A stretch of 64,000 nt of DNA from JAPOXR01 sp965116115. GTDB taxonomy: Bacteria; Pseudomonadota; Alphaproteobacteria; Rhodobacterales; Rhodobacteraceae. The position numbers and the translations under genes were made by a program. Every line of letters begins with the position of its first letter. Position 1 is the stretch's first letter. Under the pieces are notes generated by a model. That model was not told where the DNA came from, made no database searches, and worked only from the letters and a program-made list of their open reading frames with translations. The stretch lies in assembly GCA_965116115.1 (NCBI GenBank), contig OZ220486.1, positions 3,782,001 through 3,846,000 on the forward strand, given 5' to 3'. Shown one piece after another: positions 28,240 through 37,861 of the stretch.

Positions 28240-28414
28240 GCTGAGCACTCCCTGCGCCGCATTCCACTAAACGCGGAGAGCGGCTGAGACAAGGAACAGG
28301 CGAGAAACCGGCTGATCCGGAATCATCCGCCGCATCGGCGCCGATGCGGGGCCGGCATCCTGCCGTCCGGACGCCGCCGCCCGCCTCCGCTCCGGCGAAC
28401 GGCAGCGCGGGTCG

Positions 28415-29331
28415 TCACGCGGCGGCGGAGCCGGCCGCGCGCAGGACTTCCCGGATAACGGCGCGGACCATCGGCACGGGAACGGCTTTGCCGGTCTGTT
28501 TGCGCATCTGCGCGTCGCTGCCGATGATTTCGAAATGTTCGGGGAACCCCTGCAGACGGAGCTGTTCGCGCGGAGTCAGCCGCCTTTCGCCGTCGACCAG
28601 CAGATAATTGCAGCTGGCATTGGCCCGCAGCGCGCAGGAATACGGGTGGCTGCTGATGTTTCCGGCCTTGTTTTCATGCCGGACGGACGGGCTGACGGAA
28701 GCCATGTGGCCGGCCGTTTCCCGCGTATCCGCGCGCTGGCGTAGAACCGGCGCGGCGGATCCCGTTCCAGTATCTCGGCGAGGGGCGCGGGTTCGCCGGC
28801 GGCGGGCCATGCGAACTTCTCCGGCATTCCGCCGAGAAACCCGGCGATAATCAGACGTTCCCGTTTTTGGGGAAGACCGAAATCCAGCGCGTTAAGTATG
28901 CGCCAGTCGGCGCCGTAACCCGCGTCCGCGAGCATGCGCAGGATTCTGTCCAGGGCCGCGCCGCCGGCGACCGAGGCGAGCTGACGGACATTCTCCGGCA
29001 CGAAGGCCCGCGGCCGCTTGGCCCGCGGCACGCGCGCGATCTCGAAAATCAGAGTTCCCCGCGGATCGCTCAAGCCGCGTTTGCCGCCGATGATGGAAAA
29101 GGGCTGACATGGAAATCCGGCGAACAGGATGTCGTGTTCGGGAATCGCTTCCCCGGACAGCTGATGCAGATCGCTTTCCGGCAGAACGCCGAAATTGCGG
29201 CGCTACTGCATCCGGCAGGCTTCGTCGATATCGCTGGCGAAAGCGCAGCGGAGGCCGAGCGATTCGGCCGCGTAGCGGAACCCGCTGACTCCGCAGCACA
29301 GGTCGGCGAAAGTGGAAATCGCGGCTGCCAT
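28415..29331 (-). pseudogene. dcm: DNA (cytosine-5) methyltransferase, broken
   Basis: The conserved parts of a C5 cytosine methyltransferase are present in order. They are TFADLCCGVSGFRYAAESLG (motif I) from the ATG at 29331, the catalytic ILFAGFPCQPFSIIGGKRG (motif IV, Pro-Cys), FVPENVRQL (motif VI), and LDFGLPQKRERLIIAGF (motif VIII). Motifs IX and X are ANASCNYLLVDGERRLTPRE and GKAVPVPM. An in-frame TAG at 29203-29205 interrupts the gene after motif I. A one-base shift near 28715-28735 moves the C-terminal part into another frame. No restriction enzyme gene is adjacent. The protein is probably not made. If the breaks were sequencing errors, the product would be about 305 residues. Confidence 0.85.
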
Positions 29332-29422
29332 TCCGCGCCTGTCCGCCAGTGCTCTCTGCCGGTCACCGGATCCGCGCCCCTCCCGCCGAGGAATCCGCGC
29401 CCCACGGTTCTCGTCTTCCGGC

Positions 29423-31681
29423 TCACATGAAACTCTGCGGATCAATATCGATCACGGCGCGGATGTTCGCCGGTATGTCGAACTTCTCCTGCCAGAGTTT
29501 CACGGCCCGCTGCAGAGGAGCGCGTCTTTCCGCCTTGATCAGCATGCGGTAGCGGAAACGGCCCCGGATCCGCGCCACCGGCGCCGGCGCCGGACCGTAC
29601 AGCTGTGCGCCGATCCGCCGCAGCGGCTCCGCGTTTCTCACCATTTTCCGGCCCAGCTTCTCGAGATCGGCGGCGGCGGGGCCTGACAGGATGACTCCAG
29701 CGAACCGGCCATAGGGCGGCGCGCCGGCGACCCGCCTCTCCGCCGCCTCGGCCGCCCGGAATTCCTCATCATTCCCTGACACGATCGCTTCCATGACCGG
29801 ATGGTCGGGCTGCCAGGTCTGGATAAACGCCGCGCCCCGGCCGCCGAGGCAGCTGCGGCCGGCGCGGCCGGCGACTTGGGTTATCAGCTGGAACGTGCGT
29901 TCCGCGGCCCGGAGATCGGTTCCGTGCAGTCCGAGATCGGCATCAACCGCGCCGACCAGGCCCAGGCGGGGGAAATTGTGGCCCTTGGCGATGATTTGGG
30001 TTCCGATGATGATGTCCGCGCCGCCGCCGCGGACCCATTCGAGACGGTTGCGGAAATCCGCCGCCGAGCCGCTGGAATCCGAGGACAGCAGTTCGATTCG
30101 CGCGTCCGGGAACAGTTCCGCCGCCTCCTGCGCCAGCCGCTCCACTCCCGGCCCGACCGCGGCCAGACTGTCTTCCGCTCCGCAGTTCGGACACGCTTCC
30201 GGCACCGGCACGGCACGGCCGCACTGGTGACACATCAGACGCCCGGCGAATCTGTGCTCAACCAGGCGCGCGTCGCAGTCGTCGCAGCCCAGCTGAAAGC
30301 CGCAGGAACGGCACACCGTCAGCGGCGCGTAGCCGCGTCTGTTCAAAAAGAGCAGGGCCTGCCTGTTCTGAATGAGAGTTTCCCGGACGGCGTGGGCCAG
30401 AGCCCCGGAAATCCACCGGCCGCGCTCAAGCTGGGCGCCGCGCATGTCGACAGCGATGATTTCCGGCATTTCGGCGGCCCCTGCCCTGACCGGAAGGCGG
30501 ACGCAGCCATATTTGCCGTCCTCGGCGTTTTTCCATGATTCCAGCGACGGAGTCGCGGAGGCCAGAATGACATGCGCACTGCAGAGCGACGCCCGGAGCA
30601 CCGCCATGTCGCGGGCGCTGTAAAGAACCCCCTCCTCCTGTTTGTAAGATGAGTCATGCTCTTCATCCACGACTATCAGACCGAGATCCTGGAAGGGGAG
30701 GAACAGGGCCGAGCGGGCGCCTACGACGAGCTGGACCGTTCCGTCGCCGGCGGCCCGCCAGAGCCGGCGGCGCTCCGCCGCCGCGGCTTCCGAATGCCAC
30801 TCGCCGGGCTCCCCGCCGAACCGTTCCGTCACTCTGGCGATGAATTCCGCCGTCAGGGCGATTTCCGGCAGAAGCACCAGAACCTGGCGGCCGGCCCGCA
30901 AGGCGGCGGAGACGGCTTCCAGATACACCTCCGTCTTGCCGGAACCGGTGACTCCTTGCAGCAGCACGGCGGAGAACCCGCCCGCGGCGGCATGCCGCCG
31001 CAGCGTTCCGGCAGCTTCCGCCTGGGCCTCGGACAGTTCGAATCCTGCGCGTTCGGGATCAAGCGGCGGGTAAGCCTCGTCCACCGGAAACGATTCGCGT
31101 GCGAGCGTTCCTTGTTCGATCAACCCTTTGATGACCGCGGAACCGACATCCGCGAGTTCCCGGATGTCCGGCGGGGACATGGGCATGCCTCCGGCCGCTC
31201 TGAACTGACCGAGAACCCGCTTCCGCGCCGGCGTCAGTTTTTCCGGGGGCGTGCCGGTCGGCCGCAGCATGATCCGGCTCGGCCGGGGATCCCGGATTCC
31301 CGGCGCCCGCGTGGCCAGCCGGAGCATCAGCGGCAGAGGCGTCAGCGTGTAGGCAGCCGCCTGCCGAAGAAATTCGCGCATCGGGCGGGTGAACGGGGCC
31401 GCGTCGAGCGTTCTCCGGACGGATTTCAGCTTCGCGGAATCCAGCCCGCCCCGCCCCGGGCCCCAGACCACGCCGATTTCGCGTCCGCGGCCGAGAGGAA
31501 CTTCCACCAACCGGCCGGCTTCCGCGCCGCCGGGCGGCGCCAGATAATCCAGCGGTCCGCCGACCGGACGCGGCACCAGAACCGCTATCAGCTCGCCTTC
31601 CTCCCACCTCTCCGGCGCCGATTCAGCAGGCAAAGCGCTGTTCCAAACCGAACGGAATCCGGTTATGAGCCGGGCTGTCAT
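29423..31681 (-). CDS. priA: Primosomal protein N' (replication restart helicase)
   Basis: PriA recognises stalled forks and reloads the replisome. The 752-residue protein has the N-terminal DNA-binding part (VLVPRPVGGPLDYLAPPG), Walker A LLQGVTGSGKTEVYLEA at about residue 245, the DEEH box in LIVVDEEHDSSYKQEEG, and LASATPSLESW (motif III). The zinc-binding cysteines lie in CRSCGFQLGCDDCD, CHQCGRAVPVPEACPNCG. Helicase motifs V and VI follow around IIGTQIIAKGHNFPRLGLVG and ITQVAGRAGRS. The gene is divergent from the transaldolase with 26 bases between starts. Confidence 0.95.
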   Translation of the reverse strand: MTARLITGFRSVWNSALPAESAPERWEEGELIAVLVPRPVGGPLDYLAPPGGAEAGRLVEVPLGRGREIGVVWGPGRGGLDSAKLKSVRRTLDAAPFTRPMREFLRQAAAYTLTPLPLMLRLATRAPGIRDPRPSRIMLRPTGTPPEKLTPARKRVLGQFRAAGGMPMSPPDIRELADVGSAVIKGLIEQGTLARESFPVDEAYPPLDPERAGFELSEAQAEAAGTLRRHAAAGGFSAVLLQGVTGSGKTEVYLEAVSAALRAGRQVLVLLPEIALTAEFIARVTERFGGEPGEWHSEAAAAERRRLWRAAGDGTVQLVVGARSALFLPFQDLGLIVVDEEHDSSYKQEEGVLYSARDMAVLRASLCSAHVILASATPSLESWKNAEDGKYGCVRLPVRAGAAEMPEIIAVDMRGAQLERGRWISGALAHAVRETLIQNRQALLFLNRRGYAPLTVCRSCGFQLGCDDCDARLVEHRFAGRLMCHQCGRAVPVPEACPNCGAEDSLAAVGPGVERLAQEAAELFPDARIELLSSDSSGSAADFRNRLEWVRGGGADIIIGTQIIAKGHNFPRLGLVGAVDADLGLHGTDLRAAERTFQLITQVAGRAGRSCLGGRGAAFIQTWQPDHPVMEAIVSGNDEEFRAAEAAERRVAGAPPYGRFAGVILSGPAAADLEKLGRKMVRNAEPLRRIGAQLYGPAPAPVARIRGRFRYRMLIKAERRAPLQRAVKLWQEKFDIPANIRAVIDIDPQSFM

Positions 31682-31707
31682 GATTTTTTCTGAAAACGGC
31701 GGCGGAG

Positions 31708-32358
31708 ATGAAATTCTTTATCGATACGGCAGACCCGGACGCGGTCAGGGAATTCGCAGCCTCGAGCATGTTCGACGGTGTGACCACCAATCCGACCCTG
31801 ATCATGAAATCGGGCCGGCCGCAGGAAAGCGTCATTGCGGAAATCTGCGGCATCGCCGGGAACAGGCCGGTGAGCGCCGAAGTCACAGCCACAGAAACCG
31901 GGGCCATGGCCGCCGAAGGCCGCCGGCTGGCGGACATCTCCGGAAATGTCGTGGTTAAGGTCCCTCTCACGCGGGACGGGCTGCGAGCGTGCGAAAAACT
32001 GTCGAAGACAGGCGTCAAAGTCAATGTCACCCTTTGTTTTAACGCCAACCAGGCACTGCTCGCCGCGAAGGCGGGAGCAGCTTATATCAGCCCCTTCATC
32101 GGGCGGCTAGACGACATCGGTCTGGATGGAATGGAACTGATCCACGACATACGGACGATCTACGACAATTATGATTTTCCGACCGAAGTCTTGGCGGCAT
32201 CGGTCAGATCGCCGCATCATGTCACCCAGTGCGCTCTGGCCGGGGCGGATGTGGCGACATTGCCGCCCGCGGTGCTCCGCAGGCTCGCCGATCACCCGCT
32301 GACGGACCTGGGACTGGCAAGCTTTCTCGCCGACGCGGCCAAGAGCCGATCAGGCTGA
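31708..32358 (+). CDS. tal: Small transaldolase / fructose-6-phosphate aldolase family
   Basis: This is a 216-residue enzyme of the short transaldolase family (TalC/FSA, subfamily 3B). It starts MKFFIDTADPDAVREFA and has GVTTNPTLIMKSG, as usual. The Schiff-base lysine is in NVVVKVPLTRDG at about residue 87. The later segments CFNANQALLAAKAGAAYISP and VLAASVRSPHHVTQCALAGA complete the barrel. It probably acts in the pentose phosphate pathway. The exact choice between transaldolase and aldolase activity cannot be made from the sequence. It is followed 22 bases later by the DUF484 gene. Confidence 0.92.
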   Translation: MKFFIDTADPDAVREFAASSMFDGVTTNPTLIMKSGRPQESVIAEICGIAGNRPVSAEVTATETGAMAAEGRRLADISGNVVVKVPLTRDGLRACEKLSKTGVKVNVTLCFNANQALLAAKAGAAYISPFIGRLDDIGLDGMELIHDIRTIYDNYDFPTEVLAASVRSPHHVTQCALAGADVATLPPAVLRRLADHPLTDLGLASFLADAAKSRSG

Positions 32359-32380
32359 CGCGGCGGGAAGACGGCCCGGA

Positions 32381-33118
32381 ATGTCTGACGGACTGAACCT
32401 GGCGGATCTGCGGACGCTGATCCGCGATCAGCCGGGAATCGTGCTGGACGATCCTGATCTGATGCGGGATCTCGCCGAACATGCGGAAGGGTCTTTCGGC
32501 GGCAACGTGGTCGATCTGCGGGGGGCCGCTCTCAAGGTCCTGGAACGGCGCCGCGACACGCTTGAGAGGTCCAACCGCATGATCACGAGGGCAAGCCAGA
32601 AGAACTTCGCCAGCGTGCAGCGCATCCACAGGGCATCCATACCTGTCCTTCAGGCCGGCAATGTGCGGGAATTCTGCGCCGCCGTCAATGGCCCGGTCAA
32701 AGACATCCTGCGGATCGACAGGATACTCGTCCTCGTGGAAGAGCCGTTCCCCGGACTCTGCCCGAACACATTGTTCGGCCCGATCAAGTCATGCCATCCC
32801 GGCTTCGTACTTGAGTATTTCGGCAACCCCGAGGCTTACGCGGCGGGGCGGATCCGCCTGCGGCGGTGCCCGACAGTATCCTCGGAAATCTACAGAACGG
32901 CGCACGGCCCTGAAATTGAATCAGAAGCGTTGCTGCCGCTCAGTCTAAAAGCGGCGGGGGACGCCCCGGAGACGCGGAACCCCGAAGACATTCAGGACGT
33001 CTCACTGATGCTGCTGGGGTCTAAAGACAGGCGCGCGTTCCAGCCGGGCATGGGAACCGACCTGCTCGCATTTTTCCGCGAAGTCGCGGAGTGCGCGCTC
33101 CGCCGCTGGACCGTCTGA
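32381..33118 (+). CDS. DUF484 protein
   Basis: This is a 245-residue protein of the DUF484 family, a GAF-like fold with no assigned role. Family-like parts are the N-terminal VLDDPDLMRDLAEHAEGS, followed by VDLRGAALKVLERRRDTLER, and the C-terminal LLGSKDRRAFQPGMGTDLLA. In many proteobacteria a DUF484 gene lies directly before xerC, exactly as here, where xerC begins 60 bases later. The genes may be cotranscribed. The role in Xer recombination, if any, is unknown. Confidence 0.88.
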   Translation: MSDGLNLADLRTLIRDQPGIVLDDPDLMRDLAEHAEGSFGGNVVDLRGAALKVLERRRDTLERSNRMITRASQKNFASVQRIHRASIPVLQAGNVREFCAAVNGPVKDILRIDRILVLVEEPFPGLCPNTLFGPIKSCHPGFVLEYFGNPEAYAAGRIRLRRCPTVSSEIYRTAHGPEIESEALLPLSLKAAGDAPETRNPEDIQDVSLMLLGSKDRRAFQPGMGTDLLAFFREVAECALRRWTV

Positions 33119-33178
33119 TTCCGGGCGCCGGGCTTAAGCGTCGGCGGCTGAATTGCGCGGAAACCGGAGCCGGCCGCG

Positions 33179-34156
33179 ATGCCCGATGAAACCCGCTGTC
33201 AGGAGCCGTATCCCATGACTGCGGAACCGGTTCCGACCGGCGCCGAGGACAGGAGCGCCGCCGAATTGCTGTCAAAATGGATCGGCCACATGTCGGCTGC
33301 AGCCGGAGCCGCGGGCAGCACGTTGTCCGCCTACAGGCGCGATGTTTCGGGGTTTCTGGATTTTCTCGCCGCGCACCGCGGCGGGATTCCCGATGCCGGC
33401 ACGCTGCGCTCCGCCGGCATCCGGGACGCCAGGGCATGGATGGCCGGCGAGCACCGGAGAGGCGTGTCGGCGCGTTCTCTGGCGAGACAGCTGTCAGCGG
33501 TCAAGGGCTTTTTCCGCTGGCTCGGCGAAACCGAGGGCTTCGATCCGGCCGGGATCCTTTCGGTGCGGGCCCCGAGGTTTCAGCGGGCCCTGCCCCGTCC
33601 GCTGCCGCCGCAGGCGGCATTGAACCTTCTGAACCACGTCGGCGGCTCCGGCGGTCCGCCGTGGATCCAGGCCCGCGACGCCGCGGCGCTCGCATTGCTC
33701 TACGGCTGCGGCCTGAGGGTGTCGGAGGCTTTGGCCCTGACCTGGTCCAGCTGCCCGCTGCCGGACAGTCTTCTCATCCGGGGCAAGGGCGGCAAAGAGC
33801 GGCTGGTGCCGACGGTGGAGGCGGCGAGGGAGGCGGTCGACCGGTACGCCGGTCTTTGTCCGTTTCCGCGGCAGGCGGACTCGGCGATGTTCCGCGGGAT
33901 ACGCGGCGGCGTCCTGAACCAGCGGACCGTGCGGCTGGTCATGGAACGCGCCCGCGCGGCGCTGGGACTTCCTCCGAGCGCCACGCCCCACGCTTTGCGG
34001 CATTCATTCGCCAGCCACCTCCTGAAAGCGAGCGGCGACCTGCGGGCGATCCAGGAACTTCTCGGTCACAGCTCGCTGTCGACCACTCAGGCCTACACAG
34101 AAGTCGATCAGGCGCATTTGACCGAGATATACCGCCGCGCCCATCCCCGCAGCTGA
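33179..34156 (+). CDS. xerC: Tyrosine recombinase XerC
   Basis: XerC cuts and rejoins DNA at the dif site with XerD, resolving chromosome dimers. The 325-residue protein has an N-terminal SAM-like DNA-binding domain (LSAYRRDVSGFLDFLAAH) and a catalytic domain. All catalytic residues are visible: Arg in YGCGLRVSEALAL, Lys in RGKGGKERLVP, His-x-x-Arg in HALRHSFASHLLKASGDL, His in QELLGHSSLSTTQ, and the nucleophile Tyr in QAYTEVDQAHL. An ATG 12 codons downstream is an alternative start. Its 3' part is the source of the degraded copies that follow in tandem. Confidence 0.93.
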   Translation: MPDETRCQEPYPMTAEPVPTGAEDRSAAELLSKWIGHMSAAAGAAGSTLSAYRRDVSGFLDFLAAHRGGIPDAGTLRSAGIRDARAWMAGEHRRGVSARSLARQLSAVKGFFRWLGETEGFDPAGILSVRAPRFQRALPRPLPPQAALNLLNHVGGSGGPPWIQARDAAALALLYGCGLRVSEALALTWSSCPLPDSLLIRGKGGKERLVPTVEAAREAVDRYAGLCPFPRQADSAMFRGIRGGVLNQRTVRLVMERARAALGLPPSATPHALRHSFASHLLKASGDLRAIQELLGHSSLSTTQAYTEVDQAHLTEIYRRAHPRS

Positions 34157-34272
34157 ACGGTTTCCGCCGGAATTCAGACGTCAGCCGGAAGCGGCGCGTC
34201 AATCCGCAGCGGCGGCGCCCTGTCGCCAGAAACCCGCTGACCGGGTTCGCGCGGGCCGGCGACGGGTTCGAC

Positions 34273-34605
34273 TCAGGAAGGTCTGTCAGAACTGCCGTCG
34301 GCCGGATCCGGCTTGGGCAGCTGCATGCCGGTGCGGATGATGTCGATGACGCCCTCAAGACGGGCAAGCCGCTCCCGGATGTGGCCCAGCTGCTCGTGCA
34401 TCTCCTTGCGGAAATCCCCGGCCTCCTTGCGCACGTCGCCGATCTCCCTGCGGACATCGCCGGTCTCCCTGCGGATTTCTGCACGGAGTTCTGCGCGGAG
34501 TTCTGCGTTTTCCCGCGCCCGCGACGCATTCTGGGATATCGTCAGCGCCGCCAGCGCGACCCCGACGCCCAGGATCGCCAGGATGACATCAAGATTATCC
34601 GTCAT
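34273..34605 (-). CDS. Small membrane-anchored coiled-coil protein, copy a
   Basis: This is a 110-residue protein that starts MTDNLDVILAILGVGVALAA, which forms one N-terminal membrane segment. A charged coiled coil built from seven-residue units follows (RRETGDVRREIGDVRKEAGD), then RERLARLEGVIDIIRTGMQL and a short proline-rich tail ending in GSSDR. AAGGA lies six bases before the ATG. The family occurs as small unnamed proteins in several bacteria, and I know of no function. It is the first of six copies and lies on the strand opposite xerC, 116 bases past the xerC stop. Good ribosome sites and conserved ends in all copies argue that they are expressed. Confidence 0.7.
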   Translation of the reverse strand: MTDNLDVILAILGVGVALAALTISQNASRARENAELRAELRAEIRRETGDVRREIGDVRKEAGDFRKEMHEQLGHIRERLARLEGVIDIIRTGMQLPKPDPADGSSDRPS

Positions 34606-34760
34606 GTCGATTCCTTCCTGTCATCCGCCGGCGCCATGGCCTCCACCCGCCGTCATCGCATTCCGGAAATGGCAGGATACCCGCTCCGGCGCTCGTCAAG
34701 ATGATTATGGCAGCGAATCGCCCGATGCGCAAATCAATTTGTCAACGGGACCCGGTCAGT

Positions 34761-35274
34761 ATTCCCGATGCCGGCACGCTGCGCTCCGCCGGCATCCGGG
34801 ACGCCAGGGCATGGATGGCCGGCGAGCGCCGGAGAGGCTGTGTCGGCGCGTTCACTGGCCGGCCCAGGCGGCATTGAACCTTCTGGACCGCGTCGGCGGC
34901 CCCGGCGGCCCGCCGTGGATCCAGGCCCGCGACGCCGCGGCGCCCGCATTGCTCTACGGCTGCGGCCCGAAGATGTCGGAGGCTTTGGCCTTGACCTGAT
35001 CCAGCTGGCCGCTGCCGGACAGTCTTCTCATCCGGGGCAAAGGCGCGGCAAAGAGCGGCTAGCGCCGGCAAGGGAAGCGGTCGACCGGTACGCCGGTCTT
35101 CGTCCGTTTCCGCGGCAGGCGGACTCGGCGATGTTCCGCGGGATACGCGGCGGCGTCATACGGGCGATCCAGGAACTTCCGGATCACAGTTCGCTGTCGA
35201 CCATTCAGGCCTGCACGGAGGTCGATCAGGCGCATTTGACCGAGATACACCGCCGCGCCCATCCCCGCAGCTGA
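34761..35274 (+). pseudogene. Degraded xerC fragment, unit 1
   Basis: This is the longest partial copy. It keeps sequence from the middle of xerC, including the YGCG region and FRGIRGGV, with deletions and frame changes between them. The end reads AIQELPDHSSLSTIQACTEV. The conserved Gly-His before the last helix has become Asp-His, and the nucleophile tyrosine is a cysteine. It cannot be an active recombinase. Confidence 0.85.
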
Positions 35275-35390
35275 ACGGTTTCCGCCGGAATTCAGACGTC
35301 AGCCGGAAGCGGCGCGTCAATCCGCAGCGGCGGCGCCCTGTCGCCAGAAACCCGCGACCGGGTTCGCGCGGGCCCGGCGGCGGGTTTGAC

Positions 35391-35711
35391 TCAGGCAGCT
35401 CTGTCAGAGCTGCCGTCGGCCGGATCCGGCTTGGGCAGCTGCACGCCGGCGCGGATGACGTCGATGACGCCCTCAAGACGGGCAAGCCGCTCCCGGATGT
35501 GGCCCAGCTGCTCGTGCATCTCCTTGCGGAAATCCCCGGCCTCCTTGCGCACGTCGCCGATCTCCCTGCGGACATCGCCGGTCTCCTTGCGGAGTTCTGC
35601 GCGGAGTTCTGCGTTTTCCCGCGCCCGCGCCGCATTCTGGGATATCGTCAGCGCCGCCAGCGCGATCCCGACGCCCAGGATCGCCAGGATGACATCAAGA
35701 TTATCCGTCAT
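35391..35711 (-). CDS. Small membrane-anchored coiled-coil protein, copy b
   Basis: This is a 106-residue copy, almost identical to copy a at both ends (MTDNLDVILAILGVGIALAA at the start, DPADGSSDRAA at the end). It lacks one four-residue AEIR step before the heptads and then has two GDVR units and one GDFR unit. The same ribosome site AAGGA precedes the ATG. It lies opposite and downstream of the unit 1 xerC fragment. Function unknown. Confidence 0.68.
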   Translation of the reverse strand: MTDNLDVILAILGVGIALAALTISQNAARARENAELRAELRKETGDVRREIGDVRKEAGDFRKEMHEQLGHIRERLARLEGVIDVIRAGVQLPKPDPADGSSDRAA

Positions 35712-35867
35712 GTCGATTCCTTCCTGTCATCCGCCGGCGCCATGGCCTCCACCCGCCGTCATCGCATTCCGGAAATGGCAGGATACCCGCTCCGGCGCTC
35801 GTCAAAATGATTATGGCAGCGAATCGCCCGATGCGCAAATCAATTTGTCAACGGGACCCGGTCAGTA

Positions 35868-36187
35868 TTCCCGATGCCGGCACGCTGCGCTCCGCCGGCA
35901 TCCGGGACGCCAAGGCATAGATGGCCGGCGAGCACCGGAGAGGCGTGTCGGCACGTTCAGTGGCGGACGCAGATGGAACGCGCCCGGGCGGCACCGGGAC
36001 TTCCTCCAAGCACCGCGCCCCGCGCTTTGCGGCATTCATTCGCCAGCCACCTCCTGAAAGCGAGCGGCGACCTGCGGGCGATCCAGGAACTTCTGGGTCA
36101 CAGCTCGCTGTCGACCACTCAGGCCTACACGGAAATCGATCAGGCGCATTTGACCGAGATATACCGCCGCGCCCATCCCCGCAACTG
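35868..36187 (+). pseudogene. Degraded xerC fragment, unit 2
   Basis: A short 5' piece (AGTLRSAGIRDAK, then a stop) is joined by deletion to the catalytic 3' end. The 3' end is well kept: HSFASHLLKASGDLRAIQEL, GHSSLSTTQAYTEIDQ, with the tyrosine still present. No open frame links a DNA-binding domain to it, so it is not a functional recombinase. It is the only partial copy that keeps the nucleophile tyrosine. Confidence 0.85.
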
Positions 36188-36302
36188 ACCGGATTCGCCG
36201 GAATTCAGACGTCAGCCGGAAGCGGCGCGTCAATCCGCAGCGGCGGCGCCCTGTCGCCAGAAACCCGCGACCGGGTTCGCGCGGGCCGGCGGCGGGTTCG
36301 AC

Positions 36303-36665
36303 TCAGGAAGCTCTGTCAGAGCTGCCGTCGGCCGGATCCGGCTTGGGCAGCTGCACGCCGGTGCGGATGATTTCGATGACGCCCTCAAGACGGGCAAGCC
36401 GCTCCCGGATGTGGCCCAGCTGCTCATGAATCTCCTTGCGGAAATCCCCGGCCTCCTTGCGGACGTCGACAACCTCCTTGCGCACGTCGCCGATCTCCTT
36501 GCGCACGTCGCCGATCTCCCTGCGGACATCGCCGGTCTCTTTGCGGAGTTCTGCGCGGAGTTCTGCGTTTTCCCGCGCCCGCGCCGCATTCTGGGATATC
36601 GTCAGCGCCGCCAGCGCGACCCCGACGCCCAGGATCGCCAGGATGACATCAAGATTATCCGTCAT
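36303..36665 (-). CDS. Small membrane-anchored coiled-coil protein, copy c (longest)
   Basis: This is a 120-residue copy with the longest coiled coil. Its heptads run GDVRREI, GDVRKEI, GDVRKEV, VDVRKEA, GDFRKEI, two more than copy b. The membrane segment and C-terminal half match the other copies. The in-frame ATG two codons upstream is less likely, because the conserved ribosome site is spaced for the MTDN start. It lies opposite the unit 2 fragment. Confidence 0.68.
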   Translation of the reverse strand: MTDNLDVILAILGVGVALAALTISQNAARARENAELRAELRKETGDVRREIGDVRKEIGDVRKEVVDVRKEAGDFRKEIHEQLGHIRERLARLEGVIEIIRTGVQLPKPDPADGSSDRAS

Positions 36666-36797
36666 GTCCATTCCTTCGTGTCACCCGACGCCATTGCATT
36701 CCGGAAATGGCAGGATACCCGCTCCGGCACTCGTCGAGATGATTATGGCAGCGAATCGCCCGAAGCGCAAATCAATTTGTCAACGGAACCCGTTCAA

Positions 36798-37121
36798 TAT
36801 TCCAGATGCCGGCACGCTGCGCTCCGCCGGCATCCGGGACGCCAAGGCATGGATGGACGGCAAGCGTCGGAGAGGCGTGTCGGCGCGTTCACTGGCGGGC
36901 GCAGATGGAACGCGCCCGCACGGCAGCCGGGACTTCCTCCAAGCGCCGCGTCCCGCGTTTTGCGGCATTCATTCGCCAGCCACCTCCTGAAAGCGAGCGG
37001 CGACCTGCGGGCGATCCAGGAACTTCCGGATCACAGCTCGCTGTCGACCATTCAGGCCTGCACGGAGGTCGATCAGGCGCATTTGACCGAGATACACCGC
37101 CGCGCCCATCCCCGCAGCTGA
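36798..37121 (+). pseudogene. Degraded xerC fragment, unit 3
   Basis: Same structure as unit 2: a short internal piece joined to the catalytic 3' end. The end reads AIQELPDHSSLSTIQACTEV, with tyrosine replaced by cysteine and Gly-His by Asp-His, the same changes as in unit 1. This suggests that units 1 and 3 share a more recent ancestor, or gene conversion, than either does with unit 2. Confidence 0.85.
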
Positions 37122-37236
37122 ACGGATTCCGCTGGAATTCAGACGTCAGCCGGAAGCGGCGCGTCAATCCGCAGCGGCGGCGCCCTGTCGCCAGAAACCC
37201 GCGACCGGGTTCGCGCGGGCCGGCGGCGGGTTCGAC

Positions 37237-37590
37237 TCAGGAAGGTCTGTCAGAACTGCCGTCGGCCGGATCCGGCTTGGGCAGCTGCATGCCGGTGCGG
37301 ATGATGTCGATGACGCCCTCAAGACGGGCAAGCCGCTCCCGGATGTGACCCAGCTGCTCGTGCATCTCCTTGCGGAAATCCCCGGCCTCCTTACGGACGT
37401 CGCCGATCTCCTTGCGCACGTCGCCGATCTCCCTGCGGACATCGCCGGTCTCCTTGCGGATTTCTGCGCGGAGTTCTGCGCGGAGTTCTGCGTTTTCCCG
37501 CGCACGCGCCGCATTCTGCGATATCGTCAGCGCCGCCAGCGCGACCCCGACGCCCAAGATCGCCAGGATGACATCAAGATTATCCGTCAT
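37237..37590 (-). CDS. Small membrane-anchored coiled-coil protein, copy d
   Basis: This is a 117-residue copy. It has the AEIR step before the heptads, like copy a, and one more GDVRKEI unit than copy a. The N-terminal membrane segment (MTDNLDVILAILGVGVALAA) and the C-terminal RTGMQLPKPDPADGSSDRPS are the same as in copy a. A good ribosome site is present. Function unknown. Confidence 0.68.
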   Translation of the reverse strand: MTDNLDVILAILGVGVALAALTISQNAARARENAELRAELRAEIRKETGDVRREIGDVRKEIGDVRKEAGDFRKEMHEQLGHIRERLARLEGVIDIIRTGMQLPKPDPADGSSDRPS

Positions 37591-37723
37591 GTCTATTCCT
37601 TCCTGTCATCCGCCGTCATTGCATTCCGGAAATGGCAGGATACCCGCTCCGGCGCCCGTCAAGATGATTATGGCAGCGAATAGCCCGAAGCGCAAATCCA
37701 TTTGTCCGCAGGACCCGGTCAGT

Positions 37724-37855
37724 ATTTCCGGTGCCGGCACGCTGCGCTCCGCCGGCATCCGGGACGCCAAGGCATGGATGGCCGGCGAGCGCCGGAGAGG
37801 CGTGTCGGCGCGTTCACTGGCGGACGCAGATGCAACGCGCCCGCGCGGCGGCGGG
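37724..37855 (+). pseudogene. Degraded xerC fragment, unit 4 (shortest)
   Basis: Only about 130 bases of xerC-like sequence remain (the AGTLRSAGIRDAKAWMAGE region). They are joined directly to the sequence just before the coiled-coil gene. The catalytic 3' end is missing altogether. This deletion makes unit 4 about 350-400 bases shorter than its neighbours. Confidence 0.8.
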
Positions 37856-37861
37856 TTCGAC

